Below are positions 26,790 to 36,485 of a stretch of 64,000 nucleotides of DNA, piece by piece. The translations under genes and the position numbers were made by a program. The stretch is from NCBI GenBank assembly GCA_964396595.1, contig CAYNFR010000011.1, positions 1-64,000 on the forward strand. Direction: 5' to 3'. This DNA is from CAYNFR01 sp964396595. GTDB taxonomy: Bacteria > Bacteroidota > Bacteroidia > Chitinophagales > Saprospiraceae. Within the stretch, counting starts at the first letter, position 1; each line of letters begins with the position of its first letter. The notes beneath the pieces are model-generated. The model saw only the letters and a program-made list of their open reading frames with translations, was not told the DNA's origin and searched no databases.

Positions 26790-28061
26790 ATGTATAATAA
26801 TCTATCCCTTACACATGCTAGACAGCTAGACACCCAAGATCCCTTGCGTGCTTATAGAGAAGCGTTTCTTATTCCGCTGCATCATGGACGAAATGCCATT
26901 TATCTCTGCGGAAACAGTCTTGGATTGCAGTGCCGAAATGTAAAAAAAGAAATAGAAGAAGTACTCCTTCTTTGGCATCATCGCGGGGTAGAGGGACATT
27001 TTGAATCAGATAATAACTGGATGGGCTACAATGAACGGCTCAAGCCAATGCTCAGTAAAGTGGTAGGCGCAAAAGATTCTGAACTGGCAATCATGAATAC
27101 CCTCACAGTCAATCTCCATCTATTGATGATGAGTTTTTATAAACCCAATGCCGACAGATATAAAATTATCATAGAACAAGACGCATTTCCATCTGATACC
27201 TATGCTGTAAAATCGCAGTTACGCTATCATGGCTACCGAGCTAAAGAAGCATTGATCACTGTACGAACCTCAAGTAGCACCGATATATTAAGTATCGAAG
27301 ACTGGAAACGTGTCATAGACGCCCATGCATCCGATACGGCATTGTTGATCGCAGGTGGCATTAATTATTATACCGGACAGCTTCATGACATTGCTGAGAT
27401 AACGAAATACGCACAGCAAGCCGGAATCATCGTAGGATGGGATCTGGCTCATGCCATAGGCAATGTTCCCCTATACTTACATGAATGGGGAGTAGATTTT
27501 GCGGTATGGTGTCATTATAAATATATGAATGCCGGCCCCGGAGCGATAGCAGGCGCATTCGTACATAAACGTCATCATGGACGATCGCTGACTCGACTTG
27601 AAGGATGGTGGGGCAATCATGAAAAAACGAGGTTTCTGATGAGGGACGAATTTGACCCAGCAGAAGGAGCTGAAGCATGGGTATGCAGTACACCGCCTAC
27701 CTTGGCAATTGCACCACTCAAGGCATCATTGGAAATTTTTGACCATGCAGGCATGGATAGGATTATTGAAAAATCCAGACGTCTTACGGCTTATCTCGAG
27801 CAATTAATTTTAAATATTAATCATGATAGTATTGCCATCCTCAGCCCTACCGATCCCCAAAGTCGAGGCGCACAACTCAGTATCAAAATCCCCGGTGCCA
27901 ATAAGCGCATCTTCGAGAAAATCAGCGATGTCGGAGTTATCTGTGATTGGCGAGAGCCGGATGTAATACGAATGTCACCGTGTCCATTATACAATAGCTA
28001 TGAAGATGCATGGCAGGCTGCTGACATCCTCCGTAGGGTATTGGCGGAGTGTAGTTCTTGA
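26790..28061 (+). CDS. kynU: Kynureninase
   Basis: A 423-residue PLP enzyme that cleaves kynurenine (or 3-hydroxykynurenine) to anthranilate (or 3-hydroxyanthranilate) and alanine. 'IYLCGNSLGLQ' near residue 36 is the kynureninase N-terminal signature. 'EQDAFPSDTYAVKSQL' and 'WDLAHAIGNVPLYLHEWGVD' are conserved, and the PLP lysine is K244 in 'WCHYKYMNAGPG'. 'EGWWGNHEKTRFLM' is also typical. The length matches the family. It is cytosolic and the last gene of the hotdog/cyclase/kynU operon. No tryptophan dioxygenase or kynurenine monooxygenase is present in the window. Confidence 0.95.
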   Translation: MYNNLSLTHARQLDTQDPLRAYREAFLIPLHHGRNAIYLCGNSLGLQCRNVKKEIEEVLLLWHHRGVEGHFESDNNWMGYNERLKPMLSKVVGAKDSELAIMNTLTVNLHLLMMSFYKPNADRYKIIIEQDAFPSDTYAVKSQLRYHGYRAKEALITVRTSSSTDILSIEDWKRVIDAHASDTALLIAGGINYYTGQLHDIAEITKYAQQAGIIVGWDLAHAIGNVPLYLHEWGVDFAVWCHYKYMNAGPGAIAGAFVHKRHHGRSLTRLEGWWGNHEKTRFLMRDEFDPAEGAEAWVCSTPPTLAIAPLKASLEIFDHAGMDRIIEKSRRLTAYLEQLILNINHDSIAILSPTDPQSRGAQLSIKIPGANKRIFEKISDVGVICDWREPDVIRMSPCPLYNSYEDAWQAADILRRVLAECSS

Positions 28062-28455
28062 TGTGGGTGATTAATAGTAATTACGTGGTAATGTTCTGAA
28101 GGGATATCGTCTTATTTTTCGGATCTGTTAACAAGGATAAACTCTAGTTTGATCAAATCATTTCTGCGTTGATCTGCGATATCTGCGGGAGAAATAAATG
28201 CCCTCCGATCTTTCTGATGACTTCTTAATTGTGAATGCGAAACCAATTAATTAAAGAGCTACCATATTATAGATACCCCCCCCTGCGATACTAAAATATT
28301 ATGGCTTACGCCAATGCATACTTTTGACCACATAAAAAGGTAGCTGATCAGCTTTATTTCTTGAAATTATTCATGAAGTTCGAATAATCCATCCGTGAAA
28401 CTGTATGTTTATATGGCAAGATAGGTACGCAAAAACGCTCAAATAAGAGATTACC
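28062..28455. other. 394-base gap with repeats
   Basis: It lies between kynU and the higA pseudogene. It contains a TCTGCG tract at 28163-28190, a run of eight C near 28276 and a small TGGC/GCCA hairpin at 28302-28313. I looked for a HigB toxin frame directly upstream of higA and saw none. Confidence 0.6.
28163..28190 (+). repeat. TCTGCG dispersed repeat, copy 4
   Basis: Three TCTGCG units ending TCTGCGGGA, then GAAATAAATG. Same orientation as the other copies. Confidence 0.6.
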
Positions 28456-28746
28456 ATGAATAAATTAAAAAATATACATCCTGGTGAAATTCTTAAAAAA
28501 GAATTCCTAAAGCCAATGGGTATATCAGCTTACAATAAGTCGAAAGCAATAGGTGTGTCCCAGACATGGACAAGCTAAATCATAAAAGGCCGGAGAAGAA
28601 TAACTACTGACACAGCATTAAGACTTTCAAAATTCTTTGGAAAATCAATCCAATTTTGGTTCAGCCTACCAAACGACTTTGATCTAGTAGTAGAGCAAGC
28701 TAACATACAGAACGAGTTATACAAAATAAAAACTTGGAATCACTGA
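28456..28746 (+). pseudogene. HigA-type antitoxin gene broken by an in-frame stop
   Basis: The frame reads as a 96-residue HigA/XRE antitoxin: 'NIHPGEILKKEFLKPMGIS' at the start, the helix-turn-helix region 'KSKAIGVSQTWTS', then 'IIKGRRRITTDTALRLSKFF' and 'FWFSLPNDFDLVVEQ'. Codon 41 (28576-28578) is TAA. The family usually has Glu at this place (SEII), so one G-to-T change from GAA would explain it. No second lesion is visible, which suggests recent inactivation. No HigB toxin gene is seen on either side. A short product of 40 residues would lack half of the DNA-binding domain. The gene runs convergent to the DUF2207 gene. Confidence 0.85.
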
Positions 28747-28796
28747 CCGTCGCAAAGTGCAACGCTATCAATTCTTTTAACCCCTGCTCCCCCTCA

Positions 28797-30500
28797 TCAC
28801 CAACTCCGTCCTCCACCTCCACCAAATCCACCACCGACACTGCCGCCACCTCTGAAACTGCCTCCTGACGATCCTTGAGAAGGTGGCGGGGTAAAGAAAG
28901 CACGCTCGATAGACTTGGGATTAAAGCCGTCCGAAAATTCCTTAAATGTAGGCGTGCTACTGCGCATCGGACCACCCAACATCATGTGTGGTATATACCA
29001 TGGAGGATAGCTCACCGGATATGAACCTGATCGCTCCAGCCATGATTTATCATGATCGAAAGCTATGACATAAGGATACATTTCAAACAAATAATCGGGA
29101 TTTTCCTCTATTAATCTCGTCAAATCATCCGGATCGGGATGCCGAAGATGCTTATATAAGCCTTTGAGATGATTGTGTAAGATTACTCCTTTGGAAGATT
29201 TCTTCGGTGGAAGAAAATGTATAATAAGACAAGACACACCCACAAGAATCAAACCTATCCCTGCTATCAGTGCTCCTAATGCAGCAATCACGGATATTCC
29301 CAAGATGACCAAAAAGACAAATGCTGCAATCATCCAGCCGGTATGAAAAATCCGATAAGCTGCTTCATCATATAGCGCTCGACTGCGGATATCGCGTCGC
29401 ACCTTGCCACCTATCGAAAATGTAAGGGAGTAAAACATCTCTTTCAGATCGCGAAGTCTTACTCTATTCGATTTGGAAAATATCTCATTGAAAATCAGCA
29501 CTTCGTAGTATTCTGCATCTGTTGGAAGAGATTCCACCCGCTCAAATTCTGTTAGTTCAACTTCTGTTGATTGATAAATCCTCAAATTACCTCGTTGACC
29601 CCAGTAAGGTAGAAGTGCCATTATATCGCGATTATTGGCTCTGCCATCATAAAAAGTTCCGATAAACAAGGGTGATTTCCCCACAGGTGGATAATGTTGA
29701 ACCGCTATATCATCGATGTGTTGCTCCGCAGTCTGGTATAATCGACGCCATTGGGCGAGCAAGAACGAGGCTAAGGAGATGGGTAGAAGTACAGCCCATT
29801 TCGAAATTTTATCCAGTGTGGGGTTGCGCTTTTTAGATATTGGACCGATAGGCACTTGGTCATTCATCAGCTCTTTCGGAATGACAATGGAAAGGCTCAA
29901 TCCTTCTCTGGGTGCAAGCGGATAGGGCACTACCCCGGCAATTACATTATTCTGATGGCTTAGATTTGGCATGTTGGTGACAGAGCTTGCAGGGCCGTAG
30001 CTCGCTTTGAAAGTATTGATCCTATTAGACCAGTCAGTAGGATATTTGTAGATAAACGATGCATTCTTGATCTCTATCGGCCAACCTACACCTATTACAT
30101 TCCAGTAAAATTCATGATGATCTTCATAAGTCATGATAGCCCCTCTGACACGATAGGATATCTCGTAAGTCTGAGTGCCTGTTACAAATTTATCCGGATC
30201 TCCAATCCTAATGGCGAGTTGATTCTTGTTGCCCTCAAGCTTAAATGGTGCCCCACTTACTTTGACGCTGCTAACGTCGATATATACCCTCTTTCCTTCC
30301 ACCAGATAGCTCAGATCCACATCCCGGTAGATACCCCTCCGCTGTTTAAAAAAATTAATCTCTAAGTTCTCGACCACATCAAAGTAGCCTGATTCATTTT
30401 GCTCAATTAATACATCATATTGATTTATAAGAAAATCATCCTGAGCACGCACCATAAAGGCGAGCAATATAAATAGAAGGAAATTTTTTAGTTTATGCAT
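28797..30500 (-). CDS. DUF2207 membrane protein with glycine-rich tail
   Basis: A 567-residue protein with a cleavable signal peptide ('LLFILLAFMVRAQ'). The exported N-terminal DUF2207 domain (about 20-210) contains 'VLIEQNESGYFDVVENLEI' and 'RGIYRDVDLSYLV'. One membrane segment lies near 240-260 and a hydrophobic pair near 390-440, with a cytoplasmic region between them. The C-terminus is the typical low-complexity 'GGGFGGGGGRSW' tail of this family. Function unknown; it sits in the inner membrane. Upstream on its strand is a TATCTTAG element (30526-30533), seven of eight to the -7 consensus. Family call is firm, role is not. Confidence 0.9.
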   Translation of the reverse strand: MHKLKNFLLFILLAFMVRAQDDFLINQYDVLIEQNESGYFDVVENLEINFFKQRRGIYRDVDLSYLVEGKRVYIDVSSVKVSGAPFKLEGNKNQLAIRIGDPDKFVTGTQTYEISYRVRGAIMTYEDHHEFYWNVIGVGWPIEIKNASFIYKYPTDWSNRINTFKASYGPASSVTNMPNLSHQNNVIAGVVPYPLAPREGLSLSIVIPKELMNDQVPIGPISKKRNPTLDKISKWAVLLPISLASFLLAQWRRLYQTAEQHIDDIAVQHYPPVGKSPLFIGTFYDGRANNRDIMALLPYWGQRGNLRIYQSTEVELTEFERVESLPTDAEYYEVLIFNEIFSKSNRVRLRDLKEMFYSLTFSIGGKVRRDIRSRALYDEAAYRIFHTGWMIAAFVFLVILGISVIAALGALIAGIGLILVGVSCLIIHFLPPKKSSKGVILHNHLKGLYKHLRHPDPDDLTRLIEENPDYLFEMYPYVIAFDHDKSWLERSGSYPVSYPPWYIPHMMLGGPMRSSTPTFKEFSDGFNPKSIERAFFTPPPSQGSSGGSFRGGGSVGGGFGGGGGRSW

Positions 30501-30848
30501 AGTGTGCGTATTAGTAATGCTGAAGCTAAGATACTACCGGGACAGTAAAAAGCATATAATTAATCGACCGAGTGAAATTGATCATCGATCCACACTTTTT
30601 GTGTACCACTATTCGGTTGCTATAGGTTTCTGACTTTGATACAATTCAATGCCGTAATTTTGGACATCCTACCTTTCAGGAAGCGATTATTGTTGTGATA
30701 TGCAACCTTGGGGCGCTGCCCCAAGCTGAATTAATTAAGCCATTAAGGCTATTTTATAATCAGTGATACATCTGAAATGGATAATCACATGTCAAAGCAG
30801 AAGGCATGAAATGCCTGACTAATTTCTCCATTAGTTCCCTACCCCTAG
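30501..30848. other. 348-base gap with REP-like palindromes
   Basis: It lies between the transglycosylase gene and the DUF2207 gene, both minus strand. It contains a strong CTTGGGGC/GCCCCAAG hairpin at 30707-30725 and a smaller AGCC/GGCT hairpin at 30738-30750. No gene is seen. Confidence 0.6.
30707..30750. repeat. REP-like palindrome pair
   Basis: CTTGGGGC (30707-30714) pairs with GCCCCAAG (30718-30725) around GCT; AGCC pairs with GGCT at 30738-30750. The arrangement of a strong hairpin then a weaker one mirrors the pairs at 6719 and 33755. Confidence 0.55.
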
Positions 30849-31754
30849 CTAGGTACGTGGTACTCTGACTTTATACTTATTAGACACTACGGTGAGGCTT
30901 CCTTGTCTCAACCATGGGTTGTATCGCTTGATATCTCGGTAGGTCACTCCATACTCGGCAGCAAAGTCACCCCAGTTATTTACTGTTTTATTGACTTCCA
31001 CCTCGTAATAATCATCTAGCGCAGGATACAACTCTTCGGGATAGACATAATAACCAAAAGCCTCGGGATTGGACATTATTTCTTTGATCGCTATCAATCT
31101 GAACACATATCTAGAAGTCTCTTCATTGAGGTTCATATTGTAAAAGCTTTTGCCTCTTTGAGCATCGAGTTGTTTAGAATAATTGCCCGGGCCAGTGTTA
31201 TATGCAGCGGCAGCATCCGTCCATGTCCCATATCGCTTTTTTAGCCATTTGATATATTTCGCAGCGGCACGAGAGCTTTTCTCGATGTGATATCGTTCAT
31301 CAACTTGTTCGCCGATTTCTAGACCATATTCTTTGCCTGAGGCTTTAAGAAACTGCCAGTATCCACATGCGCCTGCATACGAACACACCTCCCTCAATCC
31401 ACTTTCTGCCACGGCTAAATATTTAAAATCATCCGGTACACCTTCTTCACGTAAAATACTCTCGATGATCGGAAAAAATCTATTGGCAAGCTTTAATGAT
31501 AAAATGGTACTCGAATGAAAATATGAATTAGAAAGCAACTCCCTGTCGAGACGCTCTCTGGCATCTGCTGAATAAGGGACAAGCTCCCCCGCCCAGTCAA
31601 ATTGCCTATTGATGTTCGGCGCTCTGACCACTTGCGGTAAAGAAGTATTAAATGTGGTCGGAATGGCGTCTTTTTCCCCCGCAAAGGTGGCGAAGATCAT
31701 TCCTGAGAAAACTAAACTTAATACAAGGCCTATTCTTAAAAGGTTCTTTTCCAT
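30849..31754 (-). CDS. Lytic transglycosylase (SLT) with LysM-like C-terminus
   Basis: A 301-residue exported murein hydrolase that cleaves the MurNAc-GlcNAc bond to give 1,6-anhydro ends. A signal peptide occupies about residues 1-25. The SLT domain spans about 95-215, with the catalytic Glu117 in 'AVAESGLRE', 'GACGYWQFL' and 'DAAAAYNTGPGNY', all typical of the MltD branch. The C-terminal 50 residues ('WGDFAAEYGVTYRDIKRYNP', 'KYKVRVP') look like one LysM peptidoglycan-binding repeat. MltD proteins usually carry two or more LysM repeats, so this is a short form. Single gene; confident in family. Confidence 0.92.
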   Translation of the reverse strand: MEKNLLRIGLVLSLVFSGMIFATFAGEKDAIPTTFNTSLPQVVRAPNINRQFDWAGELVPYSADARERLDRELLSNSYFHSSTILSLKLANRFFPIIESILREEGVPDDFKYLAVAESGLREVCSYAGACGYWQFLKASGKEYGLEIGEQVDERYHIEKSSRAAAKYIKWLKKRYGTWTDAAAAYNTGPGNYSKQLDAQRGKSFYNMNLNEETSRYVFRLIAIKEIMSNPEAFGYYVYPEELYPALDDYYEVEVNKTVNNWGDFAAEYGVTYRDIKRYNPWLRQGSLTVVSNKYKVRVPRT

Positions 31755-31928
31755 TCTTTAATGCTTTGATTACACTATAGCACAATCTGTTCCAAAGTGT
31801 TATATATTACGAATTAATTACATATTTAATTAAAATCTCTTCTCGCTATACACATCCGATCTTTTGCGCATATCAGAACGACATAAATAAATCAATTATT
31901 TAGCTTCTACTACAGCTAATACCTTTCT

Positions 31929-33287
31929 TTAGAAATAATTAAGAGTCATCGACAATACACTCAGTGCCAACATTGACCCCAGTCCTAGCACAAGTGATCC
32001 CATAGTCTGGATTTTATACGCTTCTCGCACTTCTAAGTTGCTGAGTTGTGCTACGACCCAGAAAAAACTGTCATTGGCGTGCGAGACGACTGTGGCGCCT
32101 GCACCTATAGCTATGACGACCATTGCGCGCATCCCCTCGGCATCCAGACCCAATGTCATTAACAACGGAGCAACAATAGATGCCGTCGTAATCAAGGCAA
32201 CCGTAGTTGAGCCCTGTGCCGTCTTTAATATGGCCGCCAGCAAAAATGGCATCCACAAGCCCCACGCAGAAATGCCTTCCCATGAACTCAGTTCGGATGC
32301 GATATCAGATGCTTGCAATACTTGTCCAAATGCCCCACCCGCTCCAGTAATCATCAGGATAGCCGCAGATGTCTTGAGCGCTTCTCCCATCCAACCATCA
32401 CCGCTCAAGATCTTTCGTTCCCAGCGCTTAGGAATCATAAAAGCAAATAGCATCCCGATAAACAGCGCCACCACAGGATGACCAAGTGTCTTAAAAATAG
32501 ACAACTGCACTTTTATCGCCTCAGGAAATGATGGATAATCGATTACGGAGCGCGTAATAATCAATAATATCGGGATCAATACCGGCAATAAAGAACGACG
32601 AAGGCCAGGCATTTCTCCTTGACTCTCTGCCGCAGAAAGCACATCTTCATTTATCTGAAGCGGTAATTTCTTGCCAATATACTTGGCAAAAACAATCACC
32701 GCCAGCATCCCACATATACTGGCAAATAATCCCATCAGTATCACCTTCCCCAGATCCGCCTCGAGTAAACCCGCCGCAGCAATCGGTCCCGGTGTAGGAG
32801 GTACCATCGCATGTGAAGCCAATAATCCCATCGACAAAGCAACTGTCGTCCCGGCGATAGGAACACCCCCTTTAAAGCTAAGTGCCTTATTGATAGACGA
32901 TAATATAATAAAACCACTATCTGCAAAAACCGGAATAGACACTATATAACCAATCCACGCCATCGCACTGTGTAACCGCCGTGGACCGAATACGGAGATG
33001 ACCTTCTGTGCTATCTGAACGGCACCTCCTGTCTTTTCTAATATCGTCCCTATGACCAAGCCGAATATGATTATCAATCCGATCTTACCTATCGTAGCCC
33101 CAAAACCCTCCGAAATCAAATCCACTATATCGATCAATGGCATCCCCATTAATACCCCATAAAAACAAGCGGCCAAGATCAAGGAATAAAACGGTTGCAA
33201 GCCCCACCTGCTGCTCAGCAATAAAATCAACAATACAGCGACCAACAAACTAAACAATATCCACATAGTCGGATGATAAGAATCCAT
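31929..33287 (-). CDS. GntP family gluconate:H+ symporter-like permease
   Basis: A 452-residue integral membrane protein with about 12 hydrophobic segments. GntP family features are 'GFGATIGKIGLIIIFGLVIG', 'LLASHAMVPPTPGPIAAAGL' (the characteristic Pro-rich loop at about 155-174), 'QGSTTVALITTASIVAPLL' and 'VVSHANDSFFWVV' near the C-terminus. Members carry gluconate, related sugar acids or hydroxy acids such as glycerate; the substrate here is undecided because no catabolic gene lies beside it. It stands alone between long intergenic stretches. Confidence 0.92.
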   Translation of the reverse strand: MDSYHPTMWILFSLLVAVLLILLLSSRWGLQPFYSLILAACFYGVLMGMPLIDIVDLISEGFGATIGKIGLIIIFGLVIGTILEKTGGAVQIAQKVISVFGPRRLHSAMAWIGYIVSIPVFADSGFIILSSINKALSFKGGVPIAGTTVALSMGLLASHAMVPPTPGPIAAAGLLEADLGKVILMGLFASICGMLAVIVFAKYIGKKLPLQINEDVLSAAESQGEMPGLRRSLLPVLIPILLIITRSVIDYPSFPEAIKVQLSIFKTLGHPVVALFIGMLFAFMIPKRWERKILSGDGWMGEALKTSAAILMITGAGGAFGQVLQASDIASELSSWEGISAWGLWMPFLLAAILKTAQGSTTVALITTASIVAPLLMTLGLDAEGMRAMVVIAIGAGATVVSHANDSFFWVVAQLSNLEVREAYKIQTMGSLVLGLGSMLALSVLSMTLNYF

Positions 33288-33642
33288 CTAAGCTAGACAG
33301 TTTTTGACACTTTATGTCCTCTTCTATCAAAATAATAGAAATCGAGTACCTATTTCTCCATTTCAAGAGGTGTGATTCCCTCCGACGGTCTTTGTGTCTT
33401 CATGGTGGTTATTGTGATATAGTTCCTTTTGGTTCTGCACCGTTTGGAATTCATCGATTCTAAGATATCACAGCACTTCTATAAACTCTATCTAGCTATG
33501 GATTAGCCCTCTGAATAGTCGGACGTAGATTTCAATAAAAACAGTAATATTAAGTCTATAAAGAAAGTACGACGAAGATTCAGTCACACAGAGAAACTAA
33601 AGGTGATCAAAGAAGCATCTATATTTATTCATTTCGATTCCA

Positions 33643-33672
33643 TTAGAATATCATAGAAAGATAATATTCTAA
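33643..33672. repeat. AT-rich hairpin
   Basis: TTAGAATAT (33643-33651) pairs perfectly with ATATTCTAA (33664-33672) around a 12-base loop. It has no T-run and no nearby gene end, so its role is unclear. Confidence 0.5.
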
Positions 33673-33754
33673 GAAGAATATCACGCCCTATTATATATAT
33701 TTTAACCTAACTACAATATAGAATACTTGTCCGATTAGACAGTTCAAGTATGTC

Positions 33755-33828
33755 ACCCCTTCGGGGTTTATTCAATTTTTATTGTCATTAATCAATAATA
33801 ATTACATCCCTTTGGGATTAAATAAGGT
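33755..33828. repeat. REP-like palindrome pair
   Basis: ACCCC/GGGGT with a TTC loop at 33755-33767 and ATCCC/GGGAT with a TTT loop at 33816-33828. The sequences around them are AT-rich. Similar pairs lie at 6719 and 30707. Confidence 0.5.
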
Positions 33829-33846
33829 GCAACTTAACAAACTATC

Positions 33847-33880
33847 TCTGCATCTATCTGCGCAATCTGCGGGCGTAAAA
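33847..33880 (+). repeat. TCTGCG dispersed repeat, copy 5
   Basis: TCTGCATC, then TCTGCG and TCTGCGGGCGTAAAA. It shares the GGGCGTAAA ending with the copy at 14129 and lies 20 bases after a REP-like hairpin. Confidence 0.6.
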
Positions 33881-34177
33881 ACGTCCTGCAATTTCGAAAA
33901 AAAACTACTGATTCACTGTAGAAAAACCTGCATGTTTAATAACTATTGCACTAATCTAGATAAAATGCTTACCCAAGGATTCACAAAGAAAAATTATAGG
34001 ACCTCAATCAACATCAGGCTAACTAATCAGTTACGATCTATATCGCCAAAAAATGCCAATCTTTATTATCCTACTGCTGTATATTGACATGAAAACATCT
34101 TGCTTATGCGCTATTCAACTTTCAAAAAATAAACAAACGAGACAAATAAAATACGCAACAGAGCACCGACACCCCTC

Positions 34178-34927
34178 TTATCCCATCTGCTGACGCAATC
34201 TCTCATATAACACTATTCCCCCTGCCACAGCGACATTGAGCGAATCGACGGCACCGACTTGAGGGATTTTAAACAGCTGATCACACGCGCTGCTCACATC
34301 ATACGAAATACCGGATTCCTCTGAGCCGAGCACTATAGCTATCGGTACATTTAAGTTAATGTTCTGTAACAAGACATCCGTACGCAGCGACGAACCTAAT
34401 ATCGTAATCCCCAATGCTTTAAGATGATGTATCAGATTGATCGTGGAGCTCTCTCTACAAATCGCAATCCGTAGGATAGCGCCCGAAGATGTTTTGATCG
34501 CATCTTCATTAATCAATGCACTGTTGTGGCCGGCTATTACCACACCATGCACACCCAATATCTCACAACTCCGCGCTATTGCACCAATATTGCGTACATC
34601 CTGAACACCATCTAGTATCAACAAAAAAGGATCTTCGCCATTGTTATGCGCTAGCGCAATAACGTCATCGATGGATTGATAAGCGATAATTGAGCTGATA
34701 GCGATCAATCCTTGATGATTCCGATTGGGTGCCAGTCGATCGAGCTTTATTTCAGGAACTTTTTTTAATGGAATATCTCGTTCTTTACAGATCTTGCGTA
34801 AGGTCACTTCGAGCTCTCCCCGGGTGTCATTCTTAATAAATATACGCTCTACATCTTTTCCTGACTCAAGCAATTCCATAACCGGATTACGCCCGAAGAT
34901 GATCTGTTCGTCAATTTTTTTAGCCAT
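34178..34927 (-). CDS. rlmB: 23S rRNA (guanosine-2'-O-)-methyltransferase RlmB (TrmH/SpoU family)
   Basis: A 249-residue SPOUT methyltransferase expected to modify G2251 of 23S rRNA. The N-terminal substrate-binding domain starts 'IFGRNPVMELLESG'. The knotted catalytic domain shows the three SpoU motifs: 'DGVQDVRNIGAIARSCEILG', 'IAIVLGSEESGIS' and 'IPQVGAVDSLNVAVAGGIVL'. Length and motif order are those of RlmB. It lies 20 bases downstream of the SDR gene on the same strand, probably co-transcribed. Very confident in family; the exact rRNA site follows from the family. Confidence 0.94.
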   Translation of the reverse strand: MAKKIDEQIIFGRNPVMELLESGKDVERIFIKNDTRGELEVTLRKICKERDIPLKKVPEIKLDRLAPNRNHQGLIAISSIIAYQSIDDVIALAHNNGEDPFLLILDGVQDVRNIGAIARSCEILGVHGVVIAGHNSALINEDAIKTSSGAILRIAICRESSTINLIHHLKALGITILGSSLRTDVLLQNINLNVPIAIVLGSEESGISYDVSSACDQLFKIPQVGAVDSLNVAVAGGIVLYERLRQQMG

Positions 34928-34947
34928 TTATATTTTCAATTTCATTT

Positions 34948-35649
34948 TCAAATATCACCTAATAATGGTCTCATGGTTATGGTTTCTAAGACTGCCGACG
35001 GCCCCATATCGAGGGCTGCTTTGACGGCGATGGCAACATCTTCCGCTTCCATCAAGCGACTTCGTTCCGCATCAAAACCCGCCCAAGAGTTACTCCATGT
35101 TGCTCCCGGAATGATCGCAGTAACTTTAATCCCTTTCGTTTTTAACTCCTCACGGAGATTCTCACTAAACCCGAGCAAGGCATATTTACTCACCCCATAA
35201 GCGCCACCCGCCGGATAAGCCTTGGTGCTAGCCACTGAGCACATATTAAAAATATGTCCTTGCTTCATTTCCACCATGCCAGGGACTATCATCCGTGTGA
35301 GATGATAGGCACTCATCAGGTTGACATCTATCATATACTCAAGAGCGCCGGGTGGTTCTGTCAATATATTACCGGGAGTAAAGTCTCCTACATTATTGAT
35401 CAGCACATCTATGTGTGGCCATGCGGCCAATACTCGATTAGCAAACTTTTCTACTTGGCTCTTTTTAGAGGCGTCACATATTGAAGTGATAACTTGGCCC
35501 GCAGGATTAAGCCTTTTAAGTTCCTTATTCATGATGTCCAGGTCTGACTTAGTACGTGCTGTCACAGCTATATTGGCGCCATGCGCATATAAGTGTTCCG
35601 CGATGGCTCTGCCAATACCTTTTGTCGCACCTGTAATTATGACATTCAT
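34948..35649 (-). CDS. Short-chain dehydrogenase/reductase
   Basis: A 233-residue classical SDR. The NAD(P)-binding TGxxxGIG motif is 'TGATKGIG' (residues 6-13), 'NNVG' is at about 85-88, and the catalytic residues are Ser138, Tyr151 and Lys155 in 'YGVSK'. The arrangement resembles 3-oxoacyl-ACP reductase-like enzymes, and Arg/Thr residues after strand beta-2 ('TARTK') suggest NADPH. The substrate cannot be read. It is followed by rlmB and is divergent from the MlaE-type permease gene 94 bases away. Confidence 0.92.
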   Translation of the reverse strand: MNVIITGATKGIGRAIAEHLYAHGANIAVTARTKSDLDIMNKELKRLNPAGQVITSICDASKKSQVEKFANRVLAAWPHIDVLINNVGDFTPGNILTEPPGALEYMIDVNLMSAYHLTRMIVPGMVEMKQGHIFNMCSVASTKAYPAGGAYGVSKYALLGFSENLREELKTKGIKVTAIIPGATWSNSWAGFDAERSRLMEAEDVAIAVKAALDMGPSAVLETITMRPLLGDI

Positions 35650-35695
35650 AGATTATTCGTTCAAGTTTATTGCCTAGCGGCAAAATAAAATGGCG

Positions 35696-35703
35696 TAAAT
35701 TCG
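35696..35703 (+). promoter_or_regulatory. -7-like element TAAATTCG of the MlaE/F operon
   Basis: Seven of eight match to TAnnTTTG followed by CGG, with a TTG about 25 bases upstream (35670-35672). It leaves a leader of about 35 bases before the ATG at 35744. Confidence 0.35.
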
Positions 35704-35743
35704 CGGTCTATTTATACACCTCCATAGGTCGAAAACACCCTTC

Positions 35744-36484
35744 ATGAAGTTCTTAATAGACTTTGGTAAATTTATTTTATGGCTTCCTGACATCTTCTCC
35801 AAACCAGAGAATTGGCGGATGTACTATAAGGAAACCATTAGACAAATGTACGATATAGGAATCGGGTCTCTACCGATAGTTGTGATTATTTCGGGATTCA
35901 TAGGCGCAGTTACAGCTATCCAGTTCAGCTATCAGCTTCAAGGCACCATGATTCCGAGCTATTATATAGGCTACATTGTACGCGATATCATGTTGATAGA
36001 GATGGCTGTAACGCTGACATGTATCGTTCTGGCCGGCAAGATAGGCAGCACCATGGCCGCAGAAATCGGCGGTATGCGCCAGAAAGAACATATTGACGCC
36101 ATGGAGATCATGGGTATCAATACAAGTGCGTATATCGTGATGCCTAAGATAGTCGCAGCCATCATCATCATTCCTGTATTAGTAAGTGTCTCAGCGATAG
36201 TAGGTATCGGCGGAGGTTATTTTGCTGCGGTCGTCGTAGCAGGATACACCAATACTGAATTTGTGACTGGACTCAGATCGTTCTTTTTGCCGTACAATGT
36301 GGTTATCATGTATGTAAAGGCTTTCACCTTTGCCTTCATTCTGACGGCCGTCGCGTGTTTTCAGGGCTACTTTGTCACGGGAGGCAGTATTGAGCTGGGT
36401 CAAGCGAGTACACGAGCAGTGGTATTTGGATCGATATTGATATTGGTAGCGGATCTGGTCATTGCCTTAATCCTAATGAATTAA
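35744..36484 (+). CDS. mlaE: MlaE-type ABC transporter permease
   Basis: A 246-residue inner-membrane permease of the MlaE (phospholipid/MCE transporter) family with about five to six membrane segments. Family features are 'GIGSLPIVVIISGFIGAVTA' near the N-terminus, 'LAGKIGSTMAAEIGGMRQKE' in the central cytoplasmic loop, 'IDAMEIMGINTSAYIVMPK' after it, and 'GSTRAVV'-like 'ASTRAVVFGSILIL' at the end. Together with the ATPase two bases downstream it should form the core of a lipid transporter keeping outer-membrane asymmetry. No MCE-domain (MlaD) gene is next to it, although one is expected elsewhere. Confidence 0.93.
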   Translation: MKFLIDFGKFILWLPDIFSKPENWRMYYKETIRQMYDIGIGSLPIVVIISGFIGAVTAIQFSYQLQGTMIPSYYIGYIVRDIMLIEMAVTLTCIVLAGKIGSTMAAEIGGMRQKEHIDAMEIMGINTSAYIVMPKIVAAIIIIPVLVSVSAIVGIGGGYFAAVVVAGYTNTEFVTGLRSFFLPYNVVIMYVKAFTFAFILTAVACFQGYFVTGGSIELGQASTRAVVFGSILILVADLVIALILMN

Positions 36485-36485
36485 A

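Larger units (their letters stand above)
33288..34177. other. 890-base gene-free stretch, the longest in the window
   Basis: It contains fragments resembling the dispersed 'CTTTGTGTCTT' and 'CACAGAGAAAC' repeats (33378-33410 and 33585-33603), an AT-rich hairpin at 33643-33672, REP-like hairpins at 33755-33828 and a TCTGCG tract at 33847-33880. The 101-codon frame at 33782-34087 runs through these repeats and is not convincing. Confidence 0.6.
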